Of a stretch of DNA of 64,000 bases, positions 25,071 through 35,916 are shown one piece after another. Made by a program: the position numbers and the translations under genes. The stretch's first letter is position 1. Each line of letters starts with the position of its first letter. Source of the DNA: Cellulomonas sp. HZM (lineage in GTDB: Bacteria; Actinomycetota; Actinomycetes; Actinomycetales; Cellulomonadaceae); contig NZ_JEOE01000015.1 in assembly GCF_000708885.1 (NCBI RefSeq), positions 1 to 64,000 of the forward strand. The letters are read 5' to 3'. The notes under the pieces are model-generated. The model was not told where the DNA came from. It worked only from the letters and a program-made list of their open reading frames with translations, and did no database searches.

Positions 25071-25197
25071 CTGCACCGCGACCGAGCCGGGGGCGCGCGG
25101 AGCGTGCGAACGCACGGCGGTCCCGCGGTCGGCTCGCGGCCGGCTCGCGGCCGGACGTCGCCCGCGGCGGTGACCGCCGGGCACCTAGGATCGGCGC

Positions 25198-26982
25198 ATG
25201 TCCCGCATCCTGTCGGCCGTCGCGTGGCCCTACGCGAACGGTCCCCGCCACATCGGTCACGTCGCCGGCTTCGGCGTCCCCTCGGACGTCTTCTCCCGCT
25301 ACATGCGCATGGCAGGCCACGACGTGCTCATGGTGTCGGGCACCGACGAGCACGGCACGCCGATCCTCGTGCAGGCCGAGCAGGAGGGCGTGAGCCCGCA
25401 GGAGCTGGCGGACCGCTACAACCGGGTCATCGTCGAGGACCTCACCAACCTGGGCCTGAGCTACGACCTGTTCACGCGCACCACCACGCGCAACCACTAC
25501 GCCGTGGTGCAGGAGATGTTCCGCACGGTGCACAAGAACGGCTACATGGTCGAGCAGTCGACGATGGGCGCGATCAGCCCCAGCACGGGCCGCACGCTGC
25601 CGGACCGCTACATCGAGGGCACGTGCCCCATCTGCGGGTACGACGGCGCGCGCGGCGACCAGTGCGACAACTGCGGCAACCAGCTCGACGCGATCGACCT
25701 GATCAACCCGAAGAGCCGCATCAACGGCGAGAAGCCGAAGTTCGTCGAGTCCACCCACTTCTTCCTCGACCTGCCCGCGTTCGCGAGCGCGCTCGAGACG
25801 TGGCTCAAGGGCCGCCAGGGCTGGCGCCCCAACGTGCTCAACTTCAGCCTCAACCTGGTCGACGACATGCGCCCGCGTGCCATGACGCGGGACATCGACT
25901 GGGGCATCCCCGTGCCGCTGCCCGGCTGGGAGGACAACCCGAACAAGCGCCTGTACGTGTGGTTCGACGCGGTGATCGGGTACCTCTCGGCGAGCGTCGA
26001 GTGGGCGCGCCGCAGCGGGGACGACGACGCGTGGCGCGCGTTCTGGAACGACCCGGAGGCCCTTAGCTACTACTTCATGGGCAAGGACAACATCACGTTC
26101 CACTCCCAGATCTGGCCCGCCGAGCTGCTGGGCTACGACGGGAAGGGTGACAAGGGCGGGGCGCCGGGCCCTTACGGCGACCTGCAGCTGCCCACCGAGG
26201 TGGTGAGCAGCGAGTTCCTCACGATGGAGGGCAAGAAGTTCGCGAGCTCGCGCGGCATCGTCATCTACGTGCGCGACATGCTCGCGCGCTACCAGCCGGA
26301 CGCGCTGCGGTACTTCATCTCGACGGCCGGCCCGGAGAACCAGGACTCCGACTTCACGTGGGCGGACTTCCTGCGCCGCACCAACGACGAGCTCGTCGCG
26401 GGCTGGGGCAACCTCGTGAACCGCACCGCGAGCATGATCCACAAGAACTTCGGCGAGATCCCCGCGGCGGGTGAGCTCGCGGACGTGGACCGGGCGCTGC
26501 TCGCGACGTCCTCCGGCGCGTTCGCGCGCGTCGGGGAGCTCGTCGGGACGCACCGGCACAAGGCGGCGATCGGCGAGGCGATGCGCGTGGTGCAGGAGGC
26601 CAACCGCTACGTCTCGGAGACCGAGCCGTGGAAGCTGACCGCGGACCGCGAGAGGCTCGCCACGGTGCTGAACACCGCGGCGCAGGCGGTGAGCGACGCG
26701 AACACGCTGCTCGCACCGTTCCTGCCGCACTCGGCGCAGCAGGTGCACGAGACGTTCGGCCGCACCGGCACGTTCGCGCCGCAGCCCCGCATCGACGAGG
26801 TCACGGACCTGGACGACGAGTCGCGGCACTACCCGGTCATCACGGGTGACTACTCGGGCGTGCCCGCGTGGGAGTCCGTGCCCGTGGTGGCCGGGACGGC
26901 GGTCGCGAAGCCGACGCCCGTGTTCACCAAGCTCGACGACTCGATCGTCGAGGAGGAGCTCGCCCGGTACGCGGCGCGCTGA
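25198..26982 (+). CDS. metG: Methionyl-tRNA synthetase
   Basis: This class I synthetase charges tRNA-Met. It is 594 residues. The HIGH motif is in [11 protein letters not shown] (about 17-27). The zinc knuckle [18 protein letters not shown] has four cysteines (about 143-160). The second signature appears as KKFASSRG (about 346), where KMSKS is classical. The anticodon-binding domain follows, and there is no C-terminal dimerisation domain. A TAGGAT box (25186-25191) ends 6 bases before ATG 25198, so the message is probably leaderless. The stop overlaps the tatD start by one base. Confidence 0.97.
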   Translation: MSRILSAVAWPYANGPRHIGHVAGFGVPSDVFSRYMRMAGHDVLMVSGTDEHGTPILVQAEQEGVSPQELADRYNRVIVEDLTNLGLSYDLFTRTTTRNHYAVVQEMFRTVHKNGYMVEQSTMGAISPSTGRTLPDRYIEGTCPICGYDGARGDQCDNCGNQLDAIDLINPKSRINGEKPKFVESTHFFLDLPAFASALETWLKGRQGWRPNVLNFSLNLVDDMRPRAMTRDIDWGIPVPLPGWEDNPNKRLYVWFDAVIGYLSASVEWARRSGDDDAWRAFWNDPEALSYYFMGKDNITFHSQIWPAELLGYDGKGDKGGAPGPYGDLQLPTEVVSSEFLTMEGKKFASSRGIVIYVRDMLARYQPDALRYFISTAGPENQDSDFTWADFLRRTNDELVAGWGNLVNRTASMIHKNFGEIPAAGELADVDRALLATSSGAFARVGELVGTHRHKAAIGEAMRVVQEANRYVSETEPWKLTADRERLATVLNTAAQAVSDANTLLAPFLPHSAQQVHETFGRTGTFAPQPRIDEVTDLDDESRHYPVITGDYSGVPAWESVPVVAGTAVAKPTPVFTKLDDSIVEEELARYAAR

Positions 26983-27914
26983 TGGCGCGCACACGCGAGC
27001 GCGGTTGGCCCGCGCGCCCGGAGCCGCTGCCGGTGCCCGTGGTGGACAACCACACGCACCTGGAGTCGGTCGTCGAGTGGGTGGCGGACGGCTGGGCGGC
27101 GGGTGGCGACGAGCGTGAGCTGCCGGGGGTCGCGGAGCACGTCGCGCGCGCGGCCTCGGTGGGCGTGACCCGGATGGTTCAGGTCGGCTGCGACCTCGAC
27201 GCCGTCGCGTGGACGGATGCCGCGGTGCGCGCGCACCCGCAGCTGCTGGGCGCGGTGGCGATCCACCCCAACGAGGCCGTGCTGCACGCGGGCGTGCGCG
27301 AGGTGGCCCCCGACGGCCTCGAGCCCGACCCGCAGCCGCGGCACGCGATGTCGCTCGACGACGCGATCGACGCGGTGATGCTCGTCGCGCGCGCGAACCC
27401 GCGGGTCCGCGCGATCGGGGAGACGGGTCTCGACCACTTCCGCGCCGGCCCGCGTGGCCGGGCCGTCCAGCGCGACGCATTCCGTGCGCACGTCGCGCTC
27501 GCCAAGGAGCTGGACCTGGCGCTGCAGATCCACGACCGCGACGCGCACGACGAGGTGGTCGAGGTCCTGCTCGCGGACGGTGCACCCGAGCGCACGGTGT
27601 TCCACTGCTTCTCGGGAGGGCCAGCGCTCGCCGAGGTGGCTGCCGAGCAGGGCTGGTTCTGCTCGTTCGCGGGGCCGGTCTCGTTCCCCGCGAACGAGGA
27701 CCTGCGTGCGGCGGCGCGCCTGCTCCCGGCGGAGCTGCTGCTCGTCGAGACGGACGCCCCCTACCTCACGGTCCACCCGTTCCGTGGCCGTCCCAACGCG
27801 CCCTACCTGCTGCCCGGCACGGTCCGCACGCTCGCGGAGGTCCGCGACGTCCCCCTGGCCGACCTGTGCGCGACCCTGTCGACTACGTCGGAACGCGTCT
27901 ACGGCCCGTGGTGA
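26982..27914 (+). CDS. tatD: TatD-family metal-dependent hydrolase
   Basis: TatD proteins are TIM-barrel nucleases or hydrolases. The protein is 310 residues. The metal-binding motifs read VVDNHTHLES (about 20-29), AIHPNEA, IGETGLDHF (about 145), LQIHDRDAHDEVVEVL, FHCFSGG and LVETDAPYL (about 259-267). ATG 26982 overlaps the metG stop (TGATG). The metG-tatD-rpf-ksgA-ispE order is the conserved actinobacterial one. The last codons (GPW and stop) are the first unit of a 14-bp tandem repeat. Confidence 0.94.
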   Translation: MARTRERGWPARPEPLPVPVVDNHTHLESVVEWVADGWAAGGDERELPGVAEHVARAASVGVTRMVQVGCDLDAVAWTDAAVRAHPQLLGAVAIHPNEAVLHAGVREVAPDGLEPDPQPRHAMSLDDAIDAVMLVARANPRVRAIGETGLDHFRAGPRGRAVQRDAFRAHVALAKELDLALQIHDRDAHDEVVEVLLADGAPERTVFHCFSGGPALAEVAAEQGWFCSFAGPVSFPANEDLRAAARLLPAELLLVETDAPYLTVHPFRGRPNAPYLLPGTVRTLAEVRDVPLADLCATLSTTSERVYGPW

Positions 27915-27985
27915 CCGGCCCGTGGTGACCGGCCCGTGGTGACTGGCCCGTGATGACTCGCCCGTGATGACCGGCCCGTGTGACC
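27903..27985. repeat. 14-bp tandem repeat, six copies, over the tatD stop
   Basis: The unit GGCCCGTGGTGACC is repeated six times (the last is 13 bases). The first unit encodes the tatD C-terminus and stop. Because 14 is not a multiple of three, the reiterated TGA triplets fall in all three frames. Confidence 0.92.
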
Positions 27986-28291
27986 AGCCCGTCCGCGAGC
28001 GGGTGCGTTCTGGCTCGCCTCGACAGCCAGAACCACCCGTTCGGGGTGCGCGCCGCGACACGCCGGGCCGACACGCCGGGGCCACGCCGGGGTGGTGGGG
28101 CCACGGCGGGACGGTCCTCGTCCGGACGGGTGCTGGAGCCCCGTGCGGCGACGGTCCCGGCTACCCGCAGCGGTCACGGATCGGTTACGGTCGGACGGCT
28201 GAACCGACCCCTCCCGGCTCAGGTCGCGGCTCGCGCGCGCCGACGTGGAGGGTAGAGGTCGAGAGACTGCCACCGACGAGAGGCGACGAGC
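27986..28291 (+). promoter_or_regulatory. Upstream region of the G5 gene with MtrA-like box
   Basis: No coding sequence is convincing. A box at 28173-28189, reading GTCACGGATCGGTTACG, is a complementary-strand direct repeat CGTAAC-N5-CGTGAC, close to the GTAAC-type direct repeats reported for MtrA in actinobacteria. A near-identical box precedes the next rpf gene. AGAGG lies about 12 bases before the GTG start. Confidence 0.5.
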
Positions 28292-29557
28292 GTGCACGCG
28301 GACGACCGGGCTGACGGGCGCGTCGAGCGTCCCGCGCACCCGGCGGCGTCCGCGACGACGGTGCCCGCGACGACGGTGCCCGCGACGGCGCCCGCCCGGA
28401 CCGGACCGCGTGCCGTGCGCATCGCCGCGCAGGCGGGGGTGCTCGCGCTCGTCGTCGGCGCCACCAGCGCGTTCGCGGTGCTGCACAAGACGGTGACCGT
28501 CGACCTCGACGGCCAGGCCGTGCAGGTCGAGGGCTTCGGGCGCACGGTCGGCCAGGTGCTGGCGGACGCGAAGATCGAGGTCGGCCCGCGGGACCTCGTC
28601 GCCCCTGGGCTGCACGACGCGGTGAGCAAGGGCGAGCAGATCGTCGTGCGCCACGGCCGCAGCGTCGAGGTGCAGGTCGACGGCGAGCAGCGCAAGGTGT
28701 GGACCACGGCGCTCACGGTCGGCGAGGCGGTCGACGCGATGGGCCTGCGCGACGGCGACGTCCGCCTCTCGGCGTCCCGCTCGGAGCCGCTGGGCCGTGA
28801 CGCGCTGCGCGTGTCGACGCAGAAGACGATCCACCTGGTCGTGGACGGCCAGGTGATCGACGGCGTGAGCAGCGCAGACACCGTGCGCGACGCGCTCAAG
28901 GAGATCGGCCTGGTGCTCGGCGAGGGCGACCACGTCTCGGTCCCGCTCGACGCGACGGCCGTCGACGGCCTCGTCGTGCTGGTGACGCGCGCCGCGACCG
29001 ACGGGCAGACGCGCACCGAGGCGGTCCCGTTCGACACCGAGGAGGTCGACGACCCCGGGCTGGCGAAGGGCCAGAAGGTCGTCGTCACCAAGGGCCGGGC
29101 GGGCGTCCGCACGACGACGTACGAGACCGAGTCGGTGGGCGGCGTCGTCACGAAGCGCACCGCGCTCTCGTCGGTCGTCACGACCGAGCCGGTGACCCAG
29201 GTGGTCCACATCGGCACGATGGTGCTGCCGGACCCGAGCCAGGTGAAGGTCGCGCCGGGCAGCGCGCAGGCGATCGCGAAGGAGCTCGCGGCGGCTCGCG
29301 GCTGGGGCGACGACCAGTTCGCGTGCCTCGTCCAGCTGTGGAAGCGCGAGAGCGGCTGGCGGATCAACGCCGAGAACAAGTCGTCGGGCGCGTACGGGAT
29401 CCCGCAGGCGCTGCCGGGCTCGAAGATGGCGAGCGTCGGGGCGGACTGGCGCACCAACCCCGCGACGCAGATCACCTGGGGGCTGAACTACATCAAGGGC
29501 CGCTACAAGACGCCCTGCGGGGCCTGGGCCTCTTTCCAGTCGCAGGGCTGGTACTGA
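28292..29557 (+). CDS. RpfB-like protein with DUF348, G5 and SLT-type domain
   Basis: The protein is 421 residues. An Ala/Thr/Pro cytoplasmic tail leads to a single membrane anchor (about 45-65, AAQAGVLALVVGATSAFAVL). Three DUF348 modules follow (starting KTVTVDLDG, RSVEVQVDG and KTIHLVVDG). A G5 domain (about 240-310) comes next, then a C-terminal transglycosylase-like domain (about 330-421) with FACLVQLWKRESGWRINAEN, where the Glu is the likely acid, and GAYGIPQALPGSKM. This is the SLT/lysozyme-like head, not the Rpf head of the next gene. A peptidoglycan-cleaving or remodelling role at the cell surface is inferred. GTG start, not coupled to tatD. Confidence 0.9.
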   Translation: MHADDRADGRVERPAHPAASATTVPATTVPATAPARTGPRAVRIAAQAGVLALVVGATSAFAVLHKTVTVDLDGQAVQVEGFGRTVGQVLADAKIEVGPRDLVAPGLHDAVSKGEQIVVRHGRSVEVQVDGEQRKVWTTALTVGEAVDAMGLRDGDVRLSASRSEPLGRDALRVSTQKTIHLVVDGQVIDGVSSADTVRDALKEIGLVLGEGDHVSVPLDATAVDGLVVLVTRAATDGQTRTEAVPFDTEEVDDPGLAKGQKVVVTKGRAGVRTTTYETESVGGVVTKRTALSSVVTTEPVTQVVHIGTMVLPDPSQVKVAPGSAQAIAKELAAARGWGDDQFACLVQLWKRESGWRINAENKSSGAYGIPQALPGSKMASVGADWRTNPATQITWGLNYIKGRYKTPCGAWASFQSQGWY

Positions 29558-29601
29558 CCGTCCCTTTACCATGACGGTGCGGGGCAGGGGTTGGCATCCG
29601 G

Positions 29602-29618
29602 ATCACGATTCGGTTACG
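29602..29618 (+). promoter_or_regulatory. MtrA-like box and promoter before rpfB
   Basis: ATCACGATTCGGTTACG matches the box before the upstream paralogue at 14 of 17 positions. TTGGCA (29591-29596) and TACGGT (29615-29620) form a -35/-10 pair with 18-base spacing, so the box overlaps the core promoter. A leader of about 220 bases, GC-rich with strong short stems, follows to the rpfB start. I did not find the core motifs of a c-di-AMP riboswitch in it. Confidence 0.5.
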
Positions 29619-29841
29619 GTCGCGTGTCGCTTCGCGAGGAAGCCCGCCCAGGGCAACTGAGCGCGCGGCCCGGGACCCGCCAGCGGGTGGGTCCGGGAAC
29701 AGCCGGATCGGGGATCCGGGAACCGACGGGGACGCCACCCTCCTGGTGTCCGTGGGACTGCAGACCGGTCCACCGCTCGGGTGCCTGCGCCAGCGCGGCA
29801 CGTCCGCCCCCGTGCCCGGGAACCACGACGGCTGGAGCCCC

Positions 29842-31104
29842 GTGCCCTTCTCGACCCGCCTCAGCGGCCTCTTCTCCCGCCACGACGCGACCACCCCGGG
29901 CAACGACCCCGCGGACGTCGCCGGCACCGCCCCCACGGGCGACGAGCGAGGGGCCAGGCGTGGTCGCCGGGCTCTGCCCGTCGTCGCCGGCGCGGCCGTG
30001 CTCGTGCTCGCGGGTGGCACCGCTGCCTACGCCAACGCCCACAAGCAGGTCCAGCTCGACGTCGACGGCCAGGTCACCAAGGTCGACACGTTCGCCGGCT
30101 CGGTCGACAAGCTGCTCGCCGAGCAGGGTGTGAAGGTCGGCGCCCGCGACGACGTCTCGACCTCGGGCGCACTGCGCGAGGGCCAGGACGTCGTCGTGCG
30201 CCACGCACACCAGATCACGGTCGAGACGGACGGCGTCAACCGCCAGGTCTGGACCACGGCGCTCACGGCCGACGAGGCGCTCGAGACGCTCGCGTCGCGC
30301 GACGACCGCGTCTCGCTCGTCGCCTCGCGCTCGTCGGACGGCCGCGCCGAGCTGCCGCTGGACCTCGTGCTGCACGGGTCGGTGGACGTCACGGTCGACG
30401 GCGACACGCACGCCGTCCCCGACGCCGACGTCCCCGTCGGCCAGGTGCTGACCGACCTCGACGTCACGCTCGCACCGCTCGACCGCGTGTTCGTCACGCA
30501 GCGGGGCGACCGCGTGCAGGTCGTCGTGAACCGCGTCGTCGTCGAGGAGAAGACCACGAAGAAGTCGGTGAAGTTCGACTCGTCGACCAAGAAGGACTCC
30601 GACCGCTACGTCGGCACCAAGGTCGTCACGACCAAGGGCAAGAAGGGCGTGCGGACGGTCGTCGAGCGCGTCACGAAGGTGGACGGCAAGGTCACAGACA
30701 CCGTGAAGCTGTCCGACGACGTGACGACGAAGGCCGTCGACGAGGTCGTCACCGTGGGCACCAAGGAGCGTCCCGTCGTGACGACCTCGACGAAGTCCTC
30801 GGGGTCCTCGAGCTCGGGCTCGTCGAGCCAGAAGTCCGGTCCGATCAAGGCCGGTGGCAAGGCCGACGACCTCAACTGGGCCGCGCTCGCCAAGTGCGAG
30901 TCGGGCGGCAACCCGCACGTCGTCTCGTCGAACGGCCTCTACCACGGCCTCTACCAGTTCTCGGTGGGCACGTGGCGAGCGGTCGGCGGGGCCGGCCTGC
31001 CGTCGAAGGCCTCGGCCTCGGAGCAGACCGCGCGCGCCAAGATGCTCTACAACCGCTCGGGTGCCGGTCAGTGGCCCGTGTGCGGCAAGCGCCTGTTCTC
31101 CTGA
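29842..31104 (+). CDS. rpfB: Resuscitation-promoting factor, RpfB type
   Basis: RpfB is a surface muralytic enzyme that aids regrowth of dormant cells. The protein is 420 residues from GTG 29842, chosen because GGAG lies 8 bases upstream; an in-frame GTG at 29746 would add 32 poor residues. A membrane anchor (about 45-65) precedes DUF348 modules (first KQVQLDVDGQVTKVDTFAG) and a Lys-rich G5 domain. A Ser-rich linker leads to the Rpf domain: LNWAALAKCESGGNPHVVSS (about 345-364), containing the catalytic Glu, then GLYHGLYQFSVGTW and a terminal CGKRL with the paired cysteine. It stands directly after a paralogue with another catalytic head. Confidence 0.96.
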   Translation: MPFSTRLSGLFSRHDATTPGNDPADVAGTAPTGDERGARRGRRALPVVAGAAVLVLAGGTAAYANAHKQVQLDVDGQVTKVDTFAGSVDKLLAEQGVKVGARDDVSTSGALREGQDVVVRHAHQITVETDGVNRQVWTTALTADEALETLASRDDRVSLVASRSSDGRAELPLDLVLHGSVDVTVDGDTHAVPDADVPVGQVLTDLDVTLAPLDRVFVTQRGDRVQVVVNRVVVEEKTTKKSVKFDSSTKKDSDRYVGTKVVTTKGKKGVRTVVERVTKVDGKVTDTVKLSDDVTTKAVDEVVTVGTKERPVVTTSTKSSGSSSSGSSSQKSGPIKAGGKADDLNWAALAKCESGGNPHVVSSNGLYHGLYQFSVGTWRAVGGAGLPSKASASEQTARAKMLYNRSGAGQWPVCGKRLFS

Positions 31105-31119
31105 CGCGCTCCTGACGCA

Positions 31120-31161
31120 GCGCCCGTCCCCGTCGCCCTCGTGGCTGGTGGGGGCGGGCGC
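31120..31161 (+). terminator. Hairpin terminator between rpfB and ksgA
   Basis: A 12-bp stem (GCGCCCGTCCCC with GGGGGCGGGCGC, one G-T pair) and an 18-base loop begin 16 bases after the rpfB stop. Bases TTCGTCGTC follow. Confidence 0.75.
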
Positions 31162-31190
31162 TTCGTCGTCGCTCGCATAGGCTCGGGCGC

Positions 31191-32162
31191 ATGTCGACGA
31201 CCCCCCTGCTCGGTCCCGCGGAGATCCGCGAGCTCGCCGCGCGTGCCGGGGTCCGCCCGACGAAGACGCTCGGGCAGAACTTCGTGCTCGACGGAGGCAC
31301 GGTGCGCAAGATCGTGCGGCAGGCGGACGTCGGCGAGGGCGACCGCGTCGTCGAGGTCGGCCCCGGGCTGGGCTCGCTCACGCTCGGGCTGCTCGAGGCG
31401 CGGGCGGACGTCGTCGCGGTCGAGATCGACCCCGTGCTCGCGCGGCTGCTCCCCGAGACGGTCGCGCGCCACGTCCCGGGCCTGACCGTGCAGGAGGCTG
31501 GTGAGCAGGCCGACGGCCACCCCGTCACGGTGCTGCGCGACGAGGCAGGTCGCGACCGGCTCACGATCGTGCTCGCCGACGCCCTGGACGTCACCGAGCT
31601 GCCGGGACCGCCGCCCGTCGCGCTCGTCGCGAACCTGCCCTACAACGTCTCCGTCCCCGTGCTGCTCACGTTCCTCGAGCGGTTCGCGTCGCTCGAGCGC
31701 GGCCTCGTGATGGTGCAGGCCGAGGTCGCGGACCGCCTCGCGGCGCCCCCGGGCAGCCGCACGTACGGCGTGCCGTCGGCGAAGACGGCCTGGTACGCCG
31801 CGGCCCGCCGCACGTCGACCATCGGCCGCTCGGTGTTCTGGCCCGCGCCCAACGTGGACTCCGCGCTGGTCCGGCTCGACCGCCGCGAGCCCCCGAGCAC
31901 GACGGCCACGCGCGAGGAGGTGTTCGCCGTCGTCGACGCGGCGTTCGCGCAGCGGCGCAAGATGCTTCGCTCGGCGCTGGCCGGCCTCGCGGGCTCGTCG
32001 GACGCGGCGACCGCGGCCCTGACCGCGGCCGGCGTGGACCCGCAGGACCGCGGCGAGCGGGTGGACGTCGAGGGGTTCGCGCGCGTCGCCGAGCAGCTCG
32101 TCGCCCCCGTGCAGGCGACGGGCGGGAACCTCGGCGGATCGTCTGGCAGGGTGGACGCGTGA
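31191..32162 (+). CDS. rsmA: 16S rRNA dimethyladenosine transferase KsgA/RsmA
   Basis: KsgA dimethylates A1518 and A1519 of 16S rRNA during 30S assembly. The protein is 323 residues, longer than E. coli by an internal insertion (about 95-125) and a C-terminal tail. Motifs are [10 protein letters not shown] (about 25-34), the SAM site [20 protein letters not shown] and the catalytic [21 protein letters not shown] (31178-31183) lies 7 bases before ATG 31191. The stop overlaps the ispE start by four bases (GTGA). Confidence 0.97.
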   Translation: MSTTPLLGPAEIRELAARAGVRPTKTLGQNFVLDGGTVRKIVRQADVGEGDRVVEVGPGLGSLTLGLLEARADVVAVEIDPVLARLLPETVARHVPGLTVQEAGEQADGHPVTVLRDEAGRDRLTIVLADALDVTELPGPPPVALVANLPYNVSVPVLLTFLERFASLERGLVMVQAEVADRLAAPPGSRTYGVPSAKTAWYAAARRTSTIGRSVFWPAPNVDSALVRLDRREPPSTTATREEVFAVVDAAFAQRRKMLRSALAGLAGSSDAATAALTAAGVDPQDRGERVDVEGFARVAEQLVAPVQATGGNLGGSSGRVDA

Positions 32163-33097
32163 CGTTGACCCCCGTGGAGCCGCTGCCCGAGCGCGAGGTG
32201 CGGGTCCGGGCCCCCGGGAAGATCAACCTGTCCCTGCGCGTGGGTGCGCGCGAGGAGGACGGCTACCACCCGCTGAGCACCGTGTTCCAGGCGGTGTCGG
32301 TCTTCGAGGAGGTCGTGGCGACGCCCTCGTCGGACCGGACGTTGAGCGTCGCGGGGGTGCAGGCCGACGTCGTCCCGACGGACGGCACGAACCTCGCGCT
32401 GCGCGCCGTCGAGGTCCTCGCCGGGCACGTCGGGGTCGACGAGGGCGTGCACCTGCACCTCGAGAAGGGCGTGCCCGTCGCGGGCGGCATGGCGGGCGGC
32501 TCCGCCGACGCGGCCGCGGCCCTGCTCGCCTGCGACACCCTCTGGGCCACCGGCCTCAGCCGCGCGGAGCTCATCGAGATCGCCGCGCACGTCGGCGCCG
32601 ACGTCCCCTTCCTGCTCATGGGCCACACGGCGGTCGGCCAGGGCCGTGGGCACCTGCTCACGCCCGCGCTCACGCGCGGGGACTTCCACTGGGCGTTCGC
32701 GGTGCAGGACCGCGGACTGTCGACGAGCGACGTCTACACCCGGTTCGACGAGCTGCACGGCGGCGTGCCCGGCCCGCCCGACGGCCAGGACGACGTGCCG
32801 CTCATGCACGCGCTGCGCGCAGGCGACCCGCACGCACTCGGCGCCGCGCTGCACAACGACCTGCAGATGGCGTCGCTCGACCTCGACCCGATGCTCGCCG
32901 AGCCGCTCGCGGTCGCGGAGGACGCGGGGGCGCTCGGCGTGATCGTCTCGGGGTCCGGGCCGACCGTCGCGGCGCTCGCGCGCTCGCGGCAGCACGCGCT
33001 CGCGCTCGCGGCGGCGTTCACCGCCTCGGGGGTCGCGGACCGCGTCCTGACCGCATCGGGCCCGGTCGCGGGCGCGCGTGTCGTGTCGTCGGACTGA
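32159..33097 (+). CDS. ispE: 4-diphosphocytidyl-2-C-methyl-D-erythritol kinase
   Basis: IspE phosphorylates CDP-methylerythritol in the non-mevalonate isoprenoid pathway, which supplies the polyprenyl carriers used by the wall and EPS loci. The protein is 312 residues of the GHMP family: [14 protein letters not shown] (about 16-29), the ATP loop [17 protein letters not shown] (about 105-121) and [14 protein letters not shown] (about 261-274). GTG 32159 overlaps the ksgA stop, so the two are coupled. A partial 12-bp tandem repeat (CTGACGGACCGG) begins at its own stop codon. Confidence 0.97.
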   Translation: MTLTPVEPLPEREVRVRAPGKINLSLRVGAREEDGYHPLSTVFQAVSVFEEVVATPSSDRTLSVAGVQADVVPTDGTNLALRAVEVLAGHVGVDEGVHLHLEKGVPVAGGMAGGSADAAAALLACDTLWATGLSRAELIEIAAHVGADVPFLLMGHTAVGQGRGHLLTPALTRGDFHWAFAVQDRGLSTSDVYTRFDELHGGVPGPPDGQDDVPLMHALRAGDPHALGAALHNDLQMASLDLDPMLAEPLAVAEDAGALGVIVSGSGPTVAALARSRQHALALAAAFTASGVADRVLTASGPVAGARVVSSD

Positions 33098-33166
33098 CGG
33101 ACCGGCTGACGGACCGCCGGACCGACGGAGGCCCGCTCCCGCATCGCGGGTAGCCTCGGAGCCCTC

Positions 33167-34996
<1,830 letters not shown>

Positions 34997-35021
34997 TCCA
35001 CCGCCCCCGTCGACGCCACGC

Positions 35022-35105
35022 AACCAGCGGCACTTGTGACAGGAGTGGACTGGTGGGGCCCCGCGGGTTCACTCGAGGCAACTCCTGTCACAAGTGCCGC
35101 TGATC
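35022..35105. repeat. 84-bp dispersed palindromic element, copy C
   Basis: The arms run 25 bases inward: AACCAGCGGCACTTGTGACA plus GGAGT on the left, matched on the right from 35081 to 35105 with two mismatches at the outer end. It lies between the 3' ends of the ABC-F gene and the convergent small membrane protein gene, where it could act as a terminator for both. Confidence 0.92.
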
Positions 35106-35125
35106 CGGCACCGGCTGCGGCTGGT

Positions 35126-35341
35126 TCAGCTCGCGAGCAGCCCCACCGCCGCGACCACCGACGCCGCCGCGATGGTGAGCGCGATCAGCATGAGCACCAG
35201 GTGCACGCGGAAGAACGTCGTGCGCCGCCCGGCCTCGTCGCGCGCACGCGGGTCCGCCGCGATGCGCTGCAGGAAGCGTGGCCACGCCACGACGTTGAAC
35301 AGGGCACCGAGGAGCAGCACGACGGCCGCGAACGCGATCAC
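35126..35341 (-). CDS. Small two-helix membrane protein, SCO4848-like
   Basis: The protein is 71 residues with two TM helices (about 2-19 and 47-69). Between them is WPRFLQRIAADPRARDEAGR followed by TTFFRVHLVLM. This W/F...D...A-D..G.-T.FF.VHL pattern is what I recall for SCO4848-type actinobacterial membrane proteins of unknown function. GTG 35341 lies 14 bases after the MarR stop, so the two genes are probably co-transcribed. An upstream extension would enter the MarR gene. Confidence 0.7.
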   Translation of the reverse strand: MIAFAAVVLLLGALFNVVAWPRFLQRIAADPRARDEAGRRTTFFRVHLVLMLIALTIAAASVVAAVGLLAS

Positions 35342-35355
35342 GGCTCGAGGGTAGG

Positions 35356-35862
35356 TCAGCTCGCGTCGAACGGGCCGACGAGGCGGCGCAGCAGGCCGGC
35401 GAGCTCGTCGCGGTCGTCGTCGCCGAGGTCCGCGAGCAGTCCGTGCTCGACCGCGAGCAGGTCGGCGAACGCCTCGTCGACGCGTGCCCGACCAGCCTCG
35501 GTGAGCTGGACCAGCACGCCGCGCCGGTCGTCGGGCGACGGGAGCCGCTCGACGAGACCGTGCTCGGCGAGCCGGTCGATGCGGTTGGTCATGGTGCCGC
35601 TCGTGACGAGGGTCTGCGTCAGGAGCGCCCCGGGGGAGAGCCGGTACGGCTCCCCGGCGCGGCGCAGGGCCGAGAGCACGTCGAACTCCCACGTCTCCAG
35701 CCGGTGCCGCTCGAACGCGGTGCGACGCGCGAGGTCGAGGTGCCGAGCGAGGCGCGTGACGCGGGACAGCACCTCGAGCGGGCGCACGTCCAGGTCGGGC
35801 CGCTCGCGGCGCCACGCCGACACGATGCGGTCGACCTCGTCGCGCACGTCGTCGGCTGCCAT
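35356..35862 (-). CDS. MarR-family transcriptional regulator
   Basis: The protein is 168 residues from ATG 35862; an in-frame ATG at 35907 would add 15 weak residues. It has the MarR winged helix: LETWEFDVLSALRRAG (about 55-70), recognition helix TSGTMTNRIDRLAEHGLVER (about 84-103) and the wing PSPDDRRGVLVQLTEAGR. MarR proteins sense small phenolics or drugs and usually repress nearby transport genes. The likely co-transcribed partner is the small membrane protein downstream. The ligand is unknown. Confidence 0.9.
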   Translation of the reverse strand: MAADDVRDEVDRIVSAWRRERPDLDVRPLEVLSRVTRLARHLDLARRTAFERHRLETWEFDVLSALRRAGEPYRLSPGALLTQTLVTSGTMTNRIDRLAEHGLVERLPSPDDRRGVLVQLTEAGRARVDEAFADLLAVEHGLLADLGDDDRDELAGLLRRLVGPFDAS

Positions 35863-35916
35863 GCCGCCGAGGTTACTCGACGTCGAGACACCCGGGCCCT
35901 GCGCCACCCGGACGGC

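Noticed and set aside
27964..28314. 116-codon plus-strand frame between tatD and the G5 gene
   Set aside because: It starts within the tandem repeat, is Arg/Gly/Pro-rich and overlaps the MtrA-like box and the real downstream start.
29621..29841. ydaO/yuaA c-di-AMP riboswitch
   Set aside because: The position fits, but the core GGGTGAA-type and 3' consensus segments could not be found by eye, so no call was made.
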